Below are positions 42,631 through 53,877 of a DNA stretch of 64,000 nucleotides, piece after piece (the first letter of the stretch is position 1; each line of letters opens with the position of its first letter). Under the pieces are notes generated by a model, which saw only the letters and a list, made by a program, of their open reading frames with translations, searched no databases and had not been told where the DNA came from. The DNA comes from Calonectria ilicicola (taxonomy: Eukaryota; Ascomycota; Sordariomycetes; Hypocreales; Nectriaceae), in assembly GCA_020809705.1 (NCBI GenBank), contig CP085830.1, forward strand, positions 1,674,001 through 1,738,000, given 5' to 3'. The translations under genes and the position numbers were made by a program.

Positions 42631-45525
42631 TCACAATGCCATGAACGACTCCTGCGACTGTCGCCCACGTACGAGTAGCCCATCCCCATTACCGCCGTTC
42701 CATCCCAGAGACGTGCCTCGCCCGCTGCTGTTGCTGCTGGCCACCCCCTTGCCCTGTGCGCGTGATGTTACTCCTGCCTTGTCTCGAAAGGACCCGGACC
42801 CCGACGCCCTTACACGGAGTGACGGCGGCCCCAGTCCCGACGACCCCGTTGCCGATCCGGCTGCCGATCCCGACCTGGAGCCACCACTCCGTGCGGCTCC
42901 GGACACCAGCACCGCCCTCCTACCGATGCCAAACTCGGACCCGGCGCTGCCCAAGTTGCTCTCCAGCTCCCCTTCAAAGTACTCGGCGTACTCCTCGTCA
43001 AAGTCCTCCTCGTCGTCGTACTCGCCCTCGCTCCCCTTGCCGCTGCCGCTACCGCTGACACCCCACGTCTGCGGCACAACCCAGCAGTGCGACCTCTCGT
43101 GAGCTCCCGCGCCCATCCCGCTATCCTCGCCGCCCTTGCGGCTCCCGCGCTTCCACGGCGGAATCTTGGTGCCCTTGAGCCGCGGGCCCAGGTGGTACTT
43201 GACACCCTCCGTATGCCGCAGCTTGGCCTCGTCCACCGAAACCGACGCCAGTGTCTGCAAAATGCCGTAGATGACCACCCATCGACCTCTTCGCCCGTCG
43301 GCGGGATCTACCTCGCCCACGCGGTCGCCCTTTTCAAACCGCACAAAGGTGTCGACCAGGTCACTCTGTATAAAGTCGCTCCCTAGGGCATAAATGTTTG
43401 TACTCTCTGTGTATGCGAGCTGCACCCGTCGTTCAAGCGCTCCGCTTCTCGAGTTTGCTGCAACTGGCTCTGCTTTCTTGCTCGACTTGAACAGTCCCCC
43501 TCCACTCTCCCTGGAGGCCGCCACCAAGGTTGGCGGGATAGACTCTGGGATCAACGGGTACGGGTGTGGGATGTGCGGGAACCGTAGCTTATTGTCAAAG
43601 TCAATGAGCATGTCCGTCATGGGAACGTCTGTCGAGTCGGCCTCAAAGGCCTGGTTCCCGCTTTCCGACGCCATCATCCACTTGCGTCCCGATCTTGCCT
43701 CGGAGACATCCCACACAATGTCCCGATCTACCAAGTAGTCGTAAAGAGCGCCAAAGTCCCGTTGCAGAGCCATGGCCACGGTTCTGGTGAGCCACATGTC
43801 GTCTCCGCTGCTCGAGCCTTCTGAGCCCTGTGATGACTCCGGCTGTGACGGCGGCCATGATCCGTATGCTCGCGCATAGTGGCTCTGCAGCATCTCTCGG
43901 AACCGGTCTGCGGCGGCTCTCGTGGGCCCATTGGCCGCCGCCCCCGCTGCCGTCCACATGTCGGCATAGTTAAAATCAGCCAGTCGCTCCTCGGCAGCCT
44001 GCACACGTAGCTGCGTCTCCAGGTTGGCGCGCTCCAGCAGTGCCCTCGCAATTGGCGTCGTGTACTTAAAGTCTGGGTACTGCTCAAACTGGGCATCCAT
44101 GCCAGCGCAGTGCGTAAAGCACTCGCGCCAGCCATCCTCCCACCGCACATCTGGGCTCTCGGCCCAAGCCAGCAGGGAAATGGCTGTCGCGGCGTCATCT
44201 CTCACGTCATCGATTCCGCGGATCCGGAGGTACTTGACAATCTGAGCCACGTTGTCGTTGTGGGGGGGCATGTAGCTGTCAAGGCGAGTGTGCAAGTCTG
44301 AGAGGGCTTGGTACAGCGACATGCCAACGAGAGAGGCATGGTACAGGACGGCAAATACGTTGCGCGTCGTGATTTGGTGCCGCAATTGGTCGACGCGGTT
44401 CAGATTGGCCGGCGGAGGGAAATACATTTCGTACGAAATCTGGCCCTCTAATTCGTCGCGCAAGCTCGTCGACTCAGATATCGGAGGCGTCAAGGGCCCA
44501 TCTCGTCCAGGGACAAGATGAGTCGAATAATTGGCAGGTGAAGGTGGCAAATACATGTCTTCCTCTGTCGAGCCCTCCCGCAGCATCGTCACCAGTGCCC
44601 GGCTCTCAGTAGCCTCAATGATGTGTGATGAAAGGCGGAAACTAGGCGGCTGCTTAGAAGCCTGACCCTTGCGGCCAAGGAAAACGAGCACATCTCCATT
44701 GGGATCCCAGAGCTCTGGGTCCTTTCGAAGTTTGTTCCATTTAGCCACTGGTCTGCCACCACCCAACCAGCGCTTGATGGGTGTGGATGCCGAAGCCAAT
44801 TGGGGAATCGGGGGCAACTTCGTAGTCGGCGGTGGTCCAATGGGTTGTGCATCCCATGGGTTCTGCGGGCTTGGAGGCGATGGAAGAGGCTGCTGTTGTT
44901 GCTGGTATTGGTATGGGATGGGCGGTGGTGCAGTTTGTATAGGATGGACATATCTGTGGCTCTCCTCGCGGGTGTTGGGTCGAACGGTTGCCACACTCGG
45001 AGGGCGTTCGCCGCTCGTTCGCTTCTCATTCGGAGGCTCATCTTCCTTGTCCTTTTTGCGAAAGGTAAAGGTTTTAACCAGGCCTCTTCGCACGTCATCA
45101 CTCTTTTTGTCCAACATGCTGCGCAGCCCGCTCTTCTCGATACCTGTCTCATCGTCTTCCTTTAACGATGTCTTTCGAGGTCTGGCATAGCCTAGATCCC
45201 GTGGGGGGTATCCAGCCTGGGCGCCGAGCATATAACGAAGATCGCCCATCATCATCATGGGTCCACCATGCATGGGAATGTTACCCCAGCCTTGTGCCAT
45301 GGCATATCTGGGATCCGCCATCTGGGGCATCATGGGGCCAGGGTTACCGAAAGTCTGCTGGGTTGGCGACATCATAGGGGCCCCGGAAGGAACCGGTGGG
45401 AGCGGAAAGTCTGGTATCTCATCTTGATTGGAACTCGTGGTGGATGGCGGGCGCCCATTGCCAGAGCCCTTTTTCGACTTGGTCTCTGCATTCTTCTTGC
45501 GCACCACTGCGCTTCGTCCAGACAT
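42631..45525 (-). CDS. conserved fungal protein of unknown function (possibly DUF8004)
   Basis: One exon of 964 residues. The first 250 are disordered: Lys-rich start, Pro/Met/Gly-rich (MHGGPMMMMGD) and a Gln/Pro stretch (QYQQQQQPLPSPPSPQ). A folded part starts near residue 255 with VAKWNKLRKDPELWD and continues NGDVLVFLGRK, faintly like a BTB-type beta strand. Around 370-470 it has YEMYFPPPANLNRVDQLRHQ, RNVFAVLYHASLVGMSLYQAL and a helix-rich stretch, and around 760 YALGSDFIQSDLVDTFVRFEKG. The tail is Ser/Gly-rich with an acidic EYDDEEDFDEEYAEYFEGE segment. I believe this is the fungal family catalogued as DUF8004, but only from memory of its pattern. No signal peptide or membrane helix is visible. 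Role unknown. Confidence 0.85.
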   Translation of the reverse strand: MSGRSAVVRKKNAETKSKKGSGNGRPPSTTSSNQDEIPDFPLPPVPSGAPMMSPTQQTFGNPGPMMPQMADPRYAMAQGWGNIPMHGGPMMMMGDLRYMLGAQAGYPPRDLGYARPRKTSLKEDDETGIEKSGLRSMLDKKSDDVRRGLVKTFTFRKKDKEDEPPNEKRTSGERPPSVATVRPNTREESHRYVHPIQTAPPPIPYQYQQQQQPLPSPPSPQNPWDAQPIGPPPTTKLPPIPQLASASTPIKRWLGGGRPVAKWNKLRKDPELWDPNGDVLVFLGRKGQASKQPPSFRLSSHIIEATESRALVTMLREGSTEEDMYLPPSPANYSTHLVPGRDGPLTPPISESTSLRDELEGQISYEMYFPPPANLNRVDQLRHQITTRNVFAVLYHASLVGMSLYQALSDLHTRLDSYMPPHNDNVAQIVKYLRIRGIDDVRDDAATAISLLAWAESPDVRWEDGWRECFTHCAGMDAQFEQYPDFKYTTPIARALLERANLETQLRVQAAEERLADFNYADMWTAAGAAANGPTRAAADRFREMLQSHYARAYGSWPPSQPESSQGSEGSSSGDDMWLTRTVAMALQRDFGALYDYLVDRDIVWDVSEARSGRKWMMASESGNQAFEADSTDVPMTDMLIDFDNKLRFPHIPHPYPLIPESIPPTLVAASRESGGGLFKSSKKAEPVAANSRSGALERRVQLAYTESTNIYALGSDFIQSDLVDTFVRFEKGDRVGEVDPADGRRGRWVVIYGILQTLASVSVDEAKLRHTEGVKYHLGPRLKGTKIPPWKRGSRKGGEDSGMGAGAHERSHCWVVPQTWGVSGSGSGKGSEGEYDDEEDFDEEYAEYFEGELESNLGSAGSEFGIGRRAVLVSGAARSGGSRSGSAAGSATGSSGLGPPSLRVRASGSGSFRDKAGVTSRAQGKGVASSNSSGRGTSLGWNGGNGDGLLVRGRQSQESFMAL

Positions 45526-48500
45526 TTTGAAAGTTGGATGTAGTGGTTGGTTTTTTAGGAAAGATTAAGTTCAGTGCAGCGGGGGAAAAAAGAAGGCGTA
45601 ACTGTATAAAAGGCACAGCAACCTAAAGTGAGTCCCCAAACTGTGTGAGGTGGGTATCGCTTCAAGTCTTCAAGACGCGCTCAACAATAAACTCCGGGGT
45701 ATCCGAGTAGCCAGAATAAAATAAAAGGGTTAAACGACAAGCAAATACGCGAGAGAGCGACGAGAGTTTGGCTTCAATGGCTAGCACAGTCAGGGCTACT
45801 CGATCCTTCGAGGGGGGGGGCGAGGTCTATTGTGTATAAATCCAAAATGGCGTACTTGTTAGTTGAGCACCCAATTGGTCAATCCTTCGGGACATGCGGC
45901 CAATGAGTGAACACTGTCGCGAGGGTCAGTCCTTTTTTTTTTTTTTACTTTGTGATAACTCGCGCGTCAGATCAAGGTCTTATTAACCATTCGGTTGGAA
46001 AATAGGCCTTTCTTTACTGTGATGTTGCGCCCGCTGGATGACGCATCCAGGGAGGTACGTGGTGAGACTGCCAATCCCTCTAGTCTGGGCAATGAGGCCG
46101 AAGGGGCTTTTGTTTCTCGTTGCGCGGCAGACACCGAAAAAGGGAGGAGACGGGAAAGGCAGGAAAAAGAAAACGGGGCATCCACTAATGTTTAAGTAGT
46201 GCGTCGCGGCAAAAGATAATAAAAAATAAAAAAATAAAAAAGAGAAGGACAAGTGTGATGATAAGGCGTGGTAATTGGTGTTTCTTTTTCTTCTTCTTTA
46301 GCGGCGAGGGACGAGACGGGTACCAATGGGAGCCGGCGTCAGAAGGAGGGAGGGCTGAAGAGAAGATGGGCTCTTGGGAATTAGACTTTGGCAAATCAAG
46401 TGGACGGGTATGGTCGTATTGAAGAAAAAGAAGGAGGAGAAGAAGAAATGAAAAGGAGGGTGAGGGTGGCAATCGAATGGGACAGACAGACAATCACCAA
46501 GACGGGAGTTGCGGGGTGGTGGCCACAGCCATGGTCAAATGCTGCATCTCATCACGGCCAGCGCCAGGAACACAGGACAGGACAGGTCTCGGCTAGGGGA
46601 AATGAGAACGGCAATAGACGCCGTCGAAAAGGGTAAATAGGTGAGACAGGGTCGTCGTGGTCGTTAAGACTCAGCGTGTCATGGGGAAATAGGTACATGT
46701 AGGTAGGCATTCTCAGCAGCAGCGGTGGATATCATAACAACCAAGTCAACCCAACCAACACCTGCGCTGATAAGGGTGGCATGTCCACCAAACCCCCGGA
46801 CACGGCTTGCGAGGCCGAACTGATAAGGTGGCGCGTCTCACCAATGGCGGCCGGAGGCTATGCATGTACCTACTAGAAGAAGCAGCAAATGCATGCCCCT
46901 AAATTACCGTCTCTTCTGACTCGATCTGCTGCACGCAAGCACTTTGCGAGAAAGAGGCGACTGCGCCGGGTGGCGGGACCAGGGCGTCGTCGTCGTCGTA
47001 AACGTACTTACTGCATGTGCGTAGTCTGTACATGCGCAGTAAAATTTACAGTCCACGGCCGAGTTGTTATCGTCATAACCCTCCCGCGCCCCCGTCTCAG
47101 ATGACTACTGTAGGTGCTTCTCCTAGCCCGCCGACGGACACATGGCGCAATTGCAGTGACATGTTGCTTTTGTGATCGGCCCCCCGCCAGCGCAGCAACA
47201 AGATTGAAAATCCGGAAGTGTCAAAAAAATAAGATATGGAGCCGCCGACGATGATCGATCTACCTCGACCCCCCCATAAGGCCGCCGCCTCCCCTCCCAC
47301 CCCTTAGGCTGTGGACCGCCGGACCGGGGCTCGCGGCCGATTAGAACGTGGCCGTGGGCCTGGGGAAGAGCGCATCCCCCAGCAATCCCAGGTTGCGGTT
47401 TGTCATGGAGCTCACAAATCCTTTTTGCGCAAGGGCAAGGTCAAGGGGGGGGTCCAACCAGGCCCCCCGTTCTATCCGGGGCCCTCTTTGTTGCTTTTTA
47501 GCGGCTTGGTGGCCTCTCTTGGTTCCTTATCTTTGCGACCTCTCCCGCGGTGGCTTAAACGAGTAATAGTCAACTGGGCCCCCGGTCCAATGAGGGACTC
47601 GACTCTATCCGGCACCCATTGTCCACTCAAAAGTTGGCAAAGCCGGTACTGGTGAGATTGGAATTTCGGGCCCTTCTGCTTTTGTCCCACGGACTAACTA
47701 CTGTACTATCCCTCCCCCCTTCCCCGAGCGCCGTTGTCAAAAGCTCCCAGACCCGGAAAGACCCGCCCATAGCTCTGTCAATAGTCCCCGGGTAGTTATC
47801 AGGTCCCCAACCAAGGGTCCACGCGAGTGTGAGTGGGAAAGAAACTTGCCAGAAAGAATGGATCTCAATGACAAGACAGGCAGGCCCTCGGAGAAGCACA
47901 ATCTGACAGTTTCATTGGTGTTTGGCAACAGAGCCGGTCTTCAATGCATTCACCGAGGGATGGATGTGCCAAAGGCCCAAAAGGAAAAAGAAAAGAAAGC
48001 CGGCAAATAAAAACAGGGATGCAGCATAAACAAGTTATATTCGACTGTGTCCAGTGTGTGTCGTATTCCACCGTTCCAGCGGGCGCAGTTACGCTTAGGC
48101 CGCCGTTTGATGGGGGAAAAAATTGAGGTCGGTCCCGAAGCAGTGGGGATAAAAAACAGAAGACACTAAGACCAGCACCCTAACACAAGCACTGGTTGGT
48201 TGTATTTATTTAATGCCTAAAAGGCTAAAAATATGGAAAATGAAGAAGAAAAGGAAAAAGTACAAATCAGATATGAGCCACCAAAGATGATGCTTTCGGC
48301 TGTATTGATTTCGTGGTAAAATAGTTGTTTAGGCATCTGGGTGATGATGCTTCGTCGTCTCACGTCTTCTGTCCCCCTGCCCTGCCCTGCTTGATCACCC
48401 CCCCCGGCAGGGTTGAGGCAATTAAGCCAAATCGTGATTCGCGACCATTACTTCTTTTCGTCTCAACTCTCTTTTTTTTGCCTGATGCTTACATCCCAAA

Positions 48501-49392
48501 AATCCCAGTGCCACGGCTCCGACCCTGGCTGCTGCGAGTTCCCTCCCCCTTGCAGCCGTTGGAAGCCCCCCCCGGGTGCCTGGACTCGCTACCGTTGCTC
48601 CGGCCTTAGTCCCTCGGTGTCCCACCACCCACTACACCCCAGGCACCACACACACACCGACACAAAGGGATAGTTTTCCCGGTATCAGATTATGCAATCA
48701 CCTGTCAAGAGAAAGAAGAAAAAATATTCACCGTTTGCTTTTATGCAGGGGATTTATACAACGGTTGGTTCTATTATAATTCTCTTCTTGGCGTTTCCAG
48801 GGATAATGCCAACCTGTGGCCACAAAAGGTTTCGCGTCGGCACGCTGGCCCGCCCGCGCCGCTTTGCAATACGCGCGGATAATGAATTGCCTTCAACACG
48901 AGCAACTCTTTGACTTCCTCGTATCCTTCCCCGCAAATCACCTCTTTTACTCTTTTTCTTCTTCCCTTTTCTCCAACCAAAAACTTCATTCTGTAAAAGC
49001 TTAGACGGCGATTTTTCTCGTTGATCTTGTTTTTTTGCTTTGCTTCGTCACTCTTCGGACCCTCACCATCCGCCCGCCCCTTCAATTTACAGTCCCCTCA
49101 CACGTTCTCGAGGAATTTCCGCCAATCAGCGCCCCGCACTGGCCAAGTTATGGAGGCGGCAGAGCCCCTCGTGCTTCTCGCTGGGAGCTGTAATTTGGGC
49201 GGATATACGAAACTAAGAATGGGGTCATGAGCGACAAAGTAAATAAAGGACTACGCGTAGGCGTCTCGGATTGTGGTGCTCCGTGCTGTGATATATATCC
49301 TGCCCGTGTCGTAGTTTCCTCCCCCGTAGGTTGTAAACCAAACTTCCAGAAGAAAAGAGGAAGAAGAAGAAAAGAAAAAGAGCACAATCATC
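45526..49392. other. largest spacer of the window
   Basis: About 3.9 kb between divergent genes, holding short frames of low-complexity composition only. G and C runs, poly-T (about 45928-45940) and purine-rich tracts are frequent. I saw no exon pairs, RNA gene or transposon end. A long 5' UTR or noncoding RNA could lie here but nothing shows it. Confidence 0.5.
49291..49298 (+). promoter_or_regulatory. TATA-like box for arabinanase
   Basis: ATATATAT lies about 95 bp before the ATG at 49393, a usual distance. Confidence 0.4.
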
Positions 49393-50477
49393 ATGAGACT
49401 CTGGAGTTTTGTAAAAGCCCTGCTGCCGGCTGCCCTGTTGGCCACCGAGGTTTCGGCCTATGCCAACCCAGGAGCCTGCAGCGGCCAGTGCTGGTCTCAC
49501 GATCCGAGTGTCATCCGTCGATCCAGTGATGGCACCTACTTCCGATTCGAGACGGGCTCCAAGATCGGCATCTGGAAGTCGTCCGCCCTAACGGGACCTT
49601 GGGTGTACCAGGGTGCTGCCCTTCCCTCCGGTAGCAGCATCAACCTCGCGGGCAACGATGACTTGTGGGTGAGTGATATTTGCTAGCCAGCTAGCTGACC
49701 AACCTCAAATCCCGAGATTAGGTTTCATAGTTTGAGATTTACTCGATGGAACATGGCTAACCTCTTCAACAGGCCCCAGATGTTCGACTGGTCGGAAGCC
49801 AGTACATCCTGTACTACACCGTGTCCTCGTTTGGATCTCAAAACTCAGCCATTGGATATGCTACATCCTCGACCATGGAGTACGGCAGCTGGACCGACCA
49901 CGGCTCCACTGGCATCACATCTGACTCGTCCAAAAACTACAACGCCATCGATGCCGCCCTCATCGCCGACCAGTCCGGCGGCTACTACGTCACCTTTGGC
50001 TCCTTCTGGGCCGACATCTTCCAGGTCAAGATGAACTCCGCCGCCACTGCCACCGCCGGAACCCCCTACCAGATCGCCTTCAACAGCACCGGCTCCCAGG
50101 CCCTCGAGGGACCCTTCATCCACTACCGCTCCGGATACTACTACCTGTTCTTCAGCTCCGGCACCTGCTGCAACTACAACACGGCCCTGCCGGCCCAGGG
50201 CGAGGAGTACAAGATCTTCGTCTGCCGATCCGCGAGCGTCAGTGGTCCCTATGTCGACCAGAGCGGCAAGAGCTGTGTCACTGGCAACGGCGGCACCCTG
50301 GTTCTCTCCAGCCACGGCAACGTCTACGGCCCCGGAGGACAGGGCGTCTTCACCGACCCTACGTACGGAACCGTCCTGTACTACCACTACGCCGACAAGA
50401 CCATTGGCCTTGCCGACTCGCAGTATCAGTTTGGCTGGAACACCATCAGCTGGAGCGGCGGATGGCCTACCGTCTAA
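49393..50477 (+). CDS. abnA: secreted endo-1,5-alpha-L-arabinanase, GH43
   Basis: Two exons, 49393-49668 and 49773-50477, give 326 residues, the normal size. A signal peptide (about residues 1-22, ending EVSAYA) is followed by [11 protein letters not shown], where the Asp is the expected general base. [12 protein letters not shown] carries the Asp that tunes pKa, and [20 protein letters not shown] carries the Glu acid. Five-bladed beta-propeller enzymes of this family cut alpha-1,5 links in arabinan side chains of pectin, outside the cell. The intron sits between LAGNDDLW and APDVRLVG. The gene name follows the Aspergillus usage. It is upstream of a convergent MARVEL gene. Confidence 0.93.
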
Positions 50478-51321
50478 ATTTAAGGATCACGACGAGGATG
50501 AGTTTCATGATGGCGTGAGAGCTGACGATGCTATGCTACCCTACATGTTTCATAAATGGGAGGGATCTTTTTTTTTTTTTTCCGAGGCACACAAATTCTG
50601 CCAGAAAGGACATATTTCATCTATTCCTTGTACATAACATTCTTGCTGTACCTTGACTCAGAGCCCTAAGGCCTGGAATTGCATCTGCGCATAAGATGCG
50701 CATGCACTGCGACGTCACTTCGCGGTGCCCAATGATTACATGGTTGCACATTGTGCATGAGTTTCTGTCTTGACGTGCATTAGGTCCCAACATTGAGATC
50801 AACAAAAGAAAAGAAAAGAAAGCAGGAGAAAGAGGGAGAGTCAAACAAGTCATATATTCACATGTCACGGCAATTGCGATTCTCGGCAGACAATTGCCGC
50901 TGCGGGCGCAAGCCTCAAGGGTATTCTTTTCTTTTTTTTTGTTGCTTGAATTGATTTAGGGTAAGTTAGTCTTGGCGCTAGTGTGGACCAAGCTATCGTG
51001 ATGTTATATATACATCTCCCACCATGGAGATTGTTTTGTGTGAGTTTCATAAAGCCTTCGAGGGTATCTTCCCAACAACCGTGACGTCCCATGTCGCATT
51101 AGCAAGACAAAGAAAGAAAAAAAGTAAAAACAATAAAGTAGAGACAACACAAGGGGGGCCGAGATCAAGAAAGAAGAAAAGAGAAACTCCAAAAGTCAAA
51201 CGCCAACCCAGAGGGCATCGCGCCCTCCACCACTCGTTTGACCAATTTTACTGTCGTATCGTGTCCGTGTGCTGTCGCATCATGAAACATCGCTCATGTC
51301 TTGTCGTGTCGGTCGATTCGC
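50478..51321. other. convergent 3' spacer
   Basis: About 840 bp with a T14 tract near 50568 and no gene. Probably 3' UTRs. Confidence 0.5.
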
Positions 51322-51855
51322 TTAAGCAAACGAGTGACCGGGCTTGGTGGTGTCGGCGTGGGCGCTGTGGCCACGCGATCGCATAAAGGCCATGCCCTCG
51401 AGGACGGCCAGGGCAGTGAAGATGGCCCATGTGAAGAAGCCAAAAGCGACAGCAGCCTGTGCGCTCCCGCAGAAAGTGTTTCCGTGGCACCTGGGAACGC
51501 CGATAAAAGCAGCCATGGCGATGGAGCCAGCAAACCAGAAGATGGCGGTAACAACGAGGAGGCCGAGTCCGACGGTGGCATGGTAGAGACGGTTAAAGAA
51601 CATGGGAACGAGGGCGAGGTAGACGAGGACGAGAAGCGACCAAATGGAGCAGAAGAGCATAAAGCTGTACGAAGAGGGAGAGTTTGTCCAATAAGTCGAG
51701 GTGGCATCGGCAACTGAGGATTTTGTTAGCATACAGGCTCGGCGCGAGTAATTCGGGAGAGGCTTGTCGGTAGTACCATATGCGGTGAGGCCGAGCTCGA
51801 TAATTACAAAGACTGCCAAGATGGCATGGGCAATGGTGACGAGGTTAAATGCCAT
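51322..51855 (-). CDS. MARVEL-domain membrane protein, short form
   Basis: A frame of 177 residues, or 156 if a 63-nt in-frame intron at 51776-51714 (GTACTA to CTCAG) is removed; the spliced joint AYVADATSTYW looks more like the family. Four helices are visible: LVTIAHAILAVFVIIELGLTA, FMLFCSIWSLLVLVYLALV, ATVGLGLLVVTAIFWFAGSI and AAVAFGFFTWAIFTALAVLE. The loop between helices 3 and 4 has the paired Cys of PRCHGNTFCGS. The tail is short and hydrophilic. The likely role is at plasma-membrane domains. It resembles the protein at 39.4 kb in fold but differs in size and tail, so it is a distant paralogue. Confidence 0.82.
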   Translation of the reverse strand: MAFNLVTIAHAILAVFVIIELGLTAYGTTDKPLPNYSRRACMLTKSSVADATSTYWTNSPSSYSFMLFCSIWSLLVLVYLALVPMFFNRLYHATVGLGLLVVTAIFWFAGSIAMAAFIGVPRCHGNTFCGSAQAAVAFGFFTWAIFTALAVLEGMAFMRSRGHSAHADTTKPGHSFA

Positions 51856-53877
51856 GGTGAATATGGGTTCGTATTAAAGCAACAGCGTGCGATAAAAAAT
51901 GACGGGCGAGGAAATATAGGGGAGGATATATTATTTGCTCTCAAAGGAGAAGCTTTTATAAATATAATATATGTCGAGAGCGGTCGAGGAGGTTGGTGAG
52001 GTTGACAACAGGATCAAAGGTAGAGAGAGAGGGCGGGTCAGGTAGCATTTTATCTAGGCGAGCGGGTGACAATGACGACTTGCAACCCGACCCTATGAGG
52101 GTGAATTGGGGAACAAGCTTGGCCAAGAAGACTGCGGAACTGGTGAGATCCGGGGGGGTCAGATGAACAAGACGGTGCATGCTGAACCATGGACGCGCCA
52201 GATGGCATTGATCCGCACACCAAGACCATACCAAGGCCACACCAAGGTACGTCTAGGCAAGGGCTAAACACGTCAGGACAAGGAACTGGGCGAGACTAGA
52301 CGGGACAAGACGGCATCTGGTCCATCAGCCTCTGGCTCGGCATTGAATCGCCCAGCCAGCCCAACGTGAACAGCGCGAATGCCCCCAGAGGAACCAGAGC
52401 ATCCCTGGCGGCCGGGCCATGATTCGATGACGACAGGGCTAGCGGCCCCGGGTGTGGATGCGGGTGGGTGTCGGCTCTTGGATGCCCAGAAACTGGGATT
52501 GGGCAGCGCAGGCGTCTTGCTGAAGCATCGCAGCCTCAGACAATGACGTTGACAACGGGTGGTGAGGTCATTGTGCGTGGCTGAGGGTGCGAGTGGCTTC
52601 CCTTGCTCCCTCTTTGCTTTGGCGTGGTACCCACTCTAGCTAGCTAGCACTCCACACACAATTGACCGCTTAGCGCCAGCGCATCCCTGGGCGGGCGGGA
52701 TGAATCACCACCACCCACTCACACTCATACTCACACTCACCGAGGGCCGTTTCAGAAGCTCAGGCGTTTCGCATCACCACCGTTCAATGCTGTCCAATGC
52801 TTTGCTGCTCATGCGACAGGCACTGTGAAGCGCGACGAAGAAGGCGTCGTTGCGGGCGGTTGAGTGAGGCATCCAATGTGCCTGGCCCTAACTAACCCCC
52901 AACCACAGACAGCTGCTGGCGCTCCTTTAATTCTTTGTGCGTCTCCCTTTTAGACATTTCATCCTGTTCAAGCGATTCTGCCTGCGTTGATACCTGACCC
53001 CGGTCCACTGCTCTCTGTCTCTCTCGATCTCACTCTACCTCGTCTATTCTCCGCCTTATTAGTTTTTCTCATCCCTTGTTCCCCGCTCAGCCCTGCTGCA
53101 AGCACAAAAATAACAATAAACCTCCGATGAAAATGGATACAGCAGGAAGAGAAAAAAAAACCCAAAACCCCGAAAAAGGAAAAGGGAAAAAAGTCAAAAT
53201 CACTTGACACACCTCGCCATTGCGCCTGATCGACTGACGACGACTGGGTGTGGTTGCATCGATGACTAACCCGCCATCGCCTTAACCTAGACTACGTATC
53301 CGTATTCGAGAGAGCACAGCCATGACGAACCAGCTGAATGGCCTCCTCCCCTCTCCATCGCTCGGCATTGGCATCCAAGCCACCTACCGCGTGTATCGAA
53401 ACCCTCAACGTCGCATTCCGACGCCTCCGAAACGTGCCTTATCTTTCCTTTTCCTTTGTTCCTGCACCAGGCGGGACCACCAGTTCGAGCCTTTCACGTG
53501 GTTTTTTGCATGGCCTTTGAACACGTGCGAGAACTAATTTACACCACAGAAACTCAATCACTTCTAACAATAACTTGAATGATATTTGATTGCAAAAAAA
53601 GATACATAACCACCCCCGTCTAAATGAGCCCTATGCTCTGAATGATATATACCCTGCCATCTAAAAAAGAAAAAGAAAAAGGAAAAAACTCCGCCCAGAA
53701 ACCAGGCACCGTCGCATCACGGCCCTGGTCGATTCATTTCCCATAACGGCGTATCCCCATGCTCCTGACCAGTTGAAAAGAAAAGTAATCTAAAGTCGAA
53801 AATATCCAACCCAAAGAAATGCGCCTCTACCCTTCCGGTACCCCCCCTCCCATTTCCGGTGAGTTCAATTTTGTTTT
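51856..53877. other. gene-poor spacer
   Basis: About 2.0 kb without a supportable gene; it holds a CACTCA-type short tandem run at 52716-52740. Presumably the MARVEL promoter and the 3' UTR of the rhodopsin-like gene. Confidence 0.5.

Noticed and set aside
42440..43102. 220-codon plus-strand frame over the 3' end of the 964-residue gene
   Set aside because: Pro/Ser-rich translation of the complementary strand of a Gly/Ser-rich tail.
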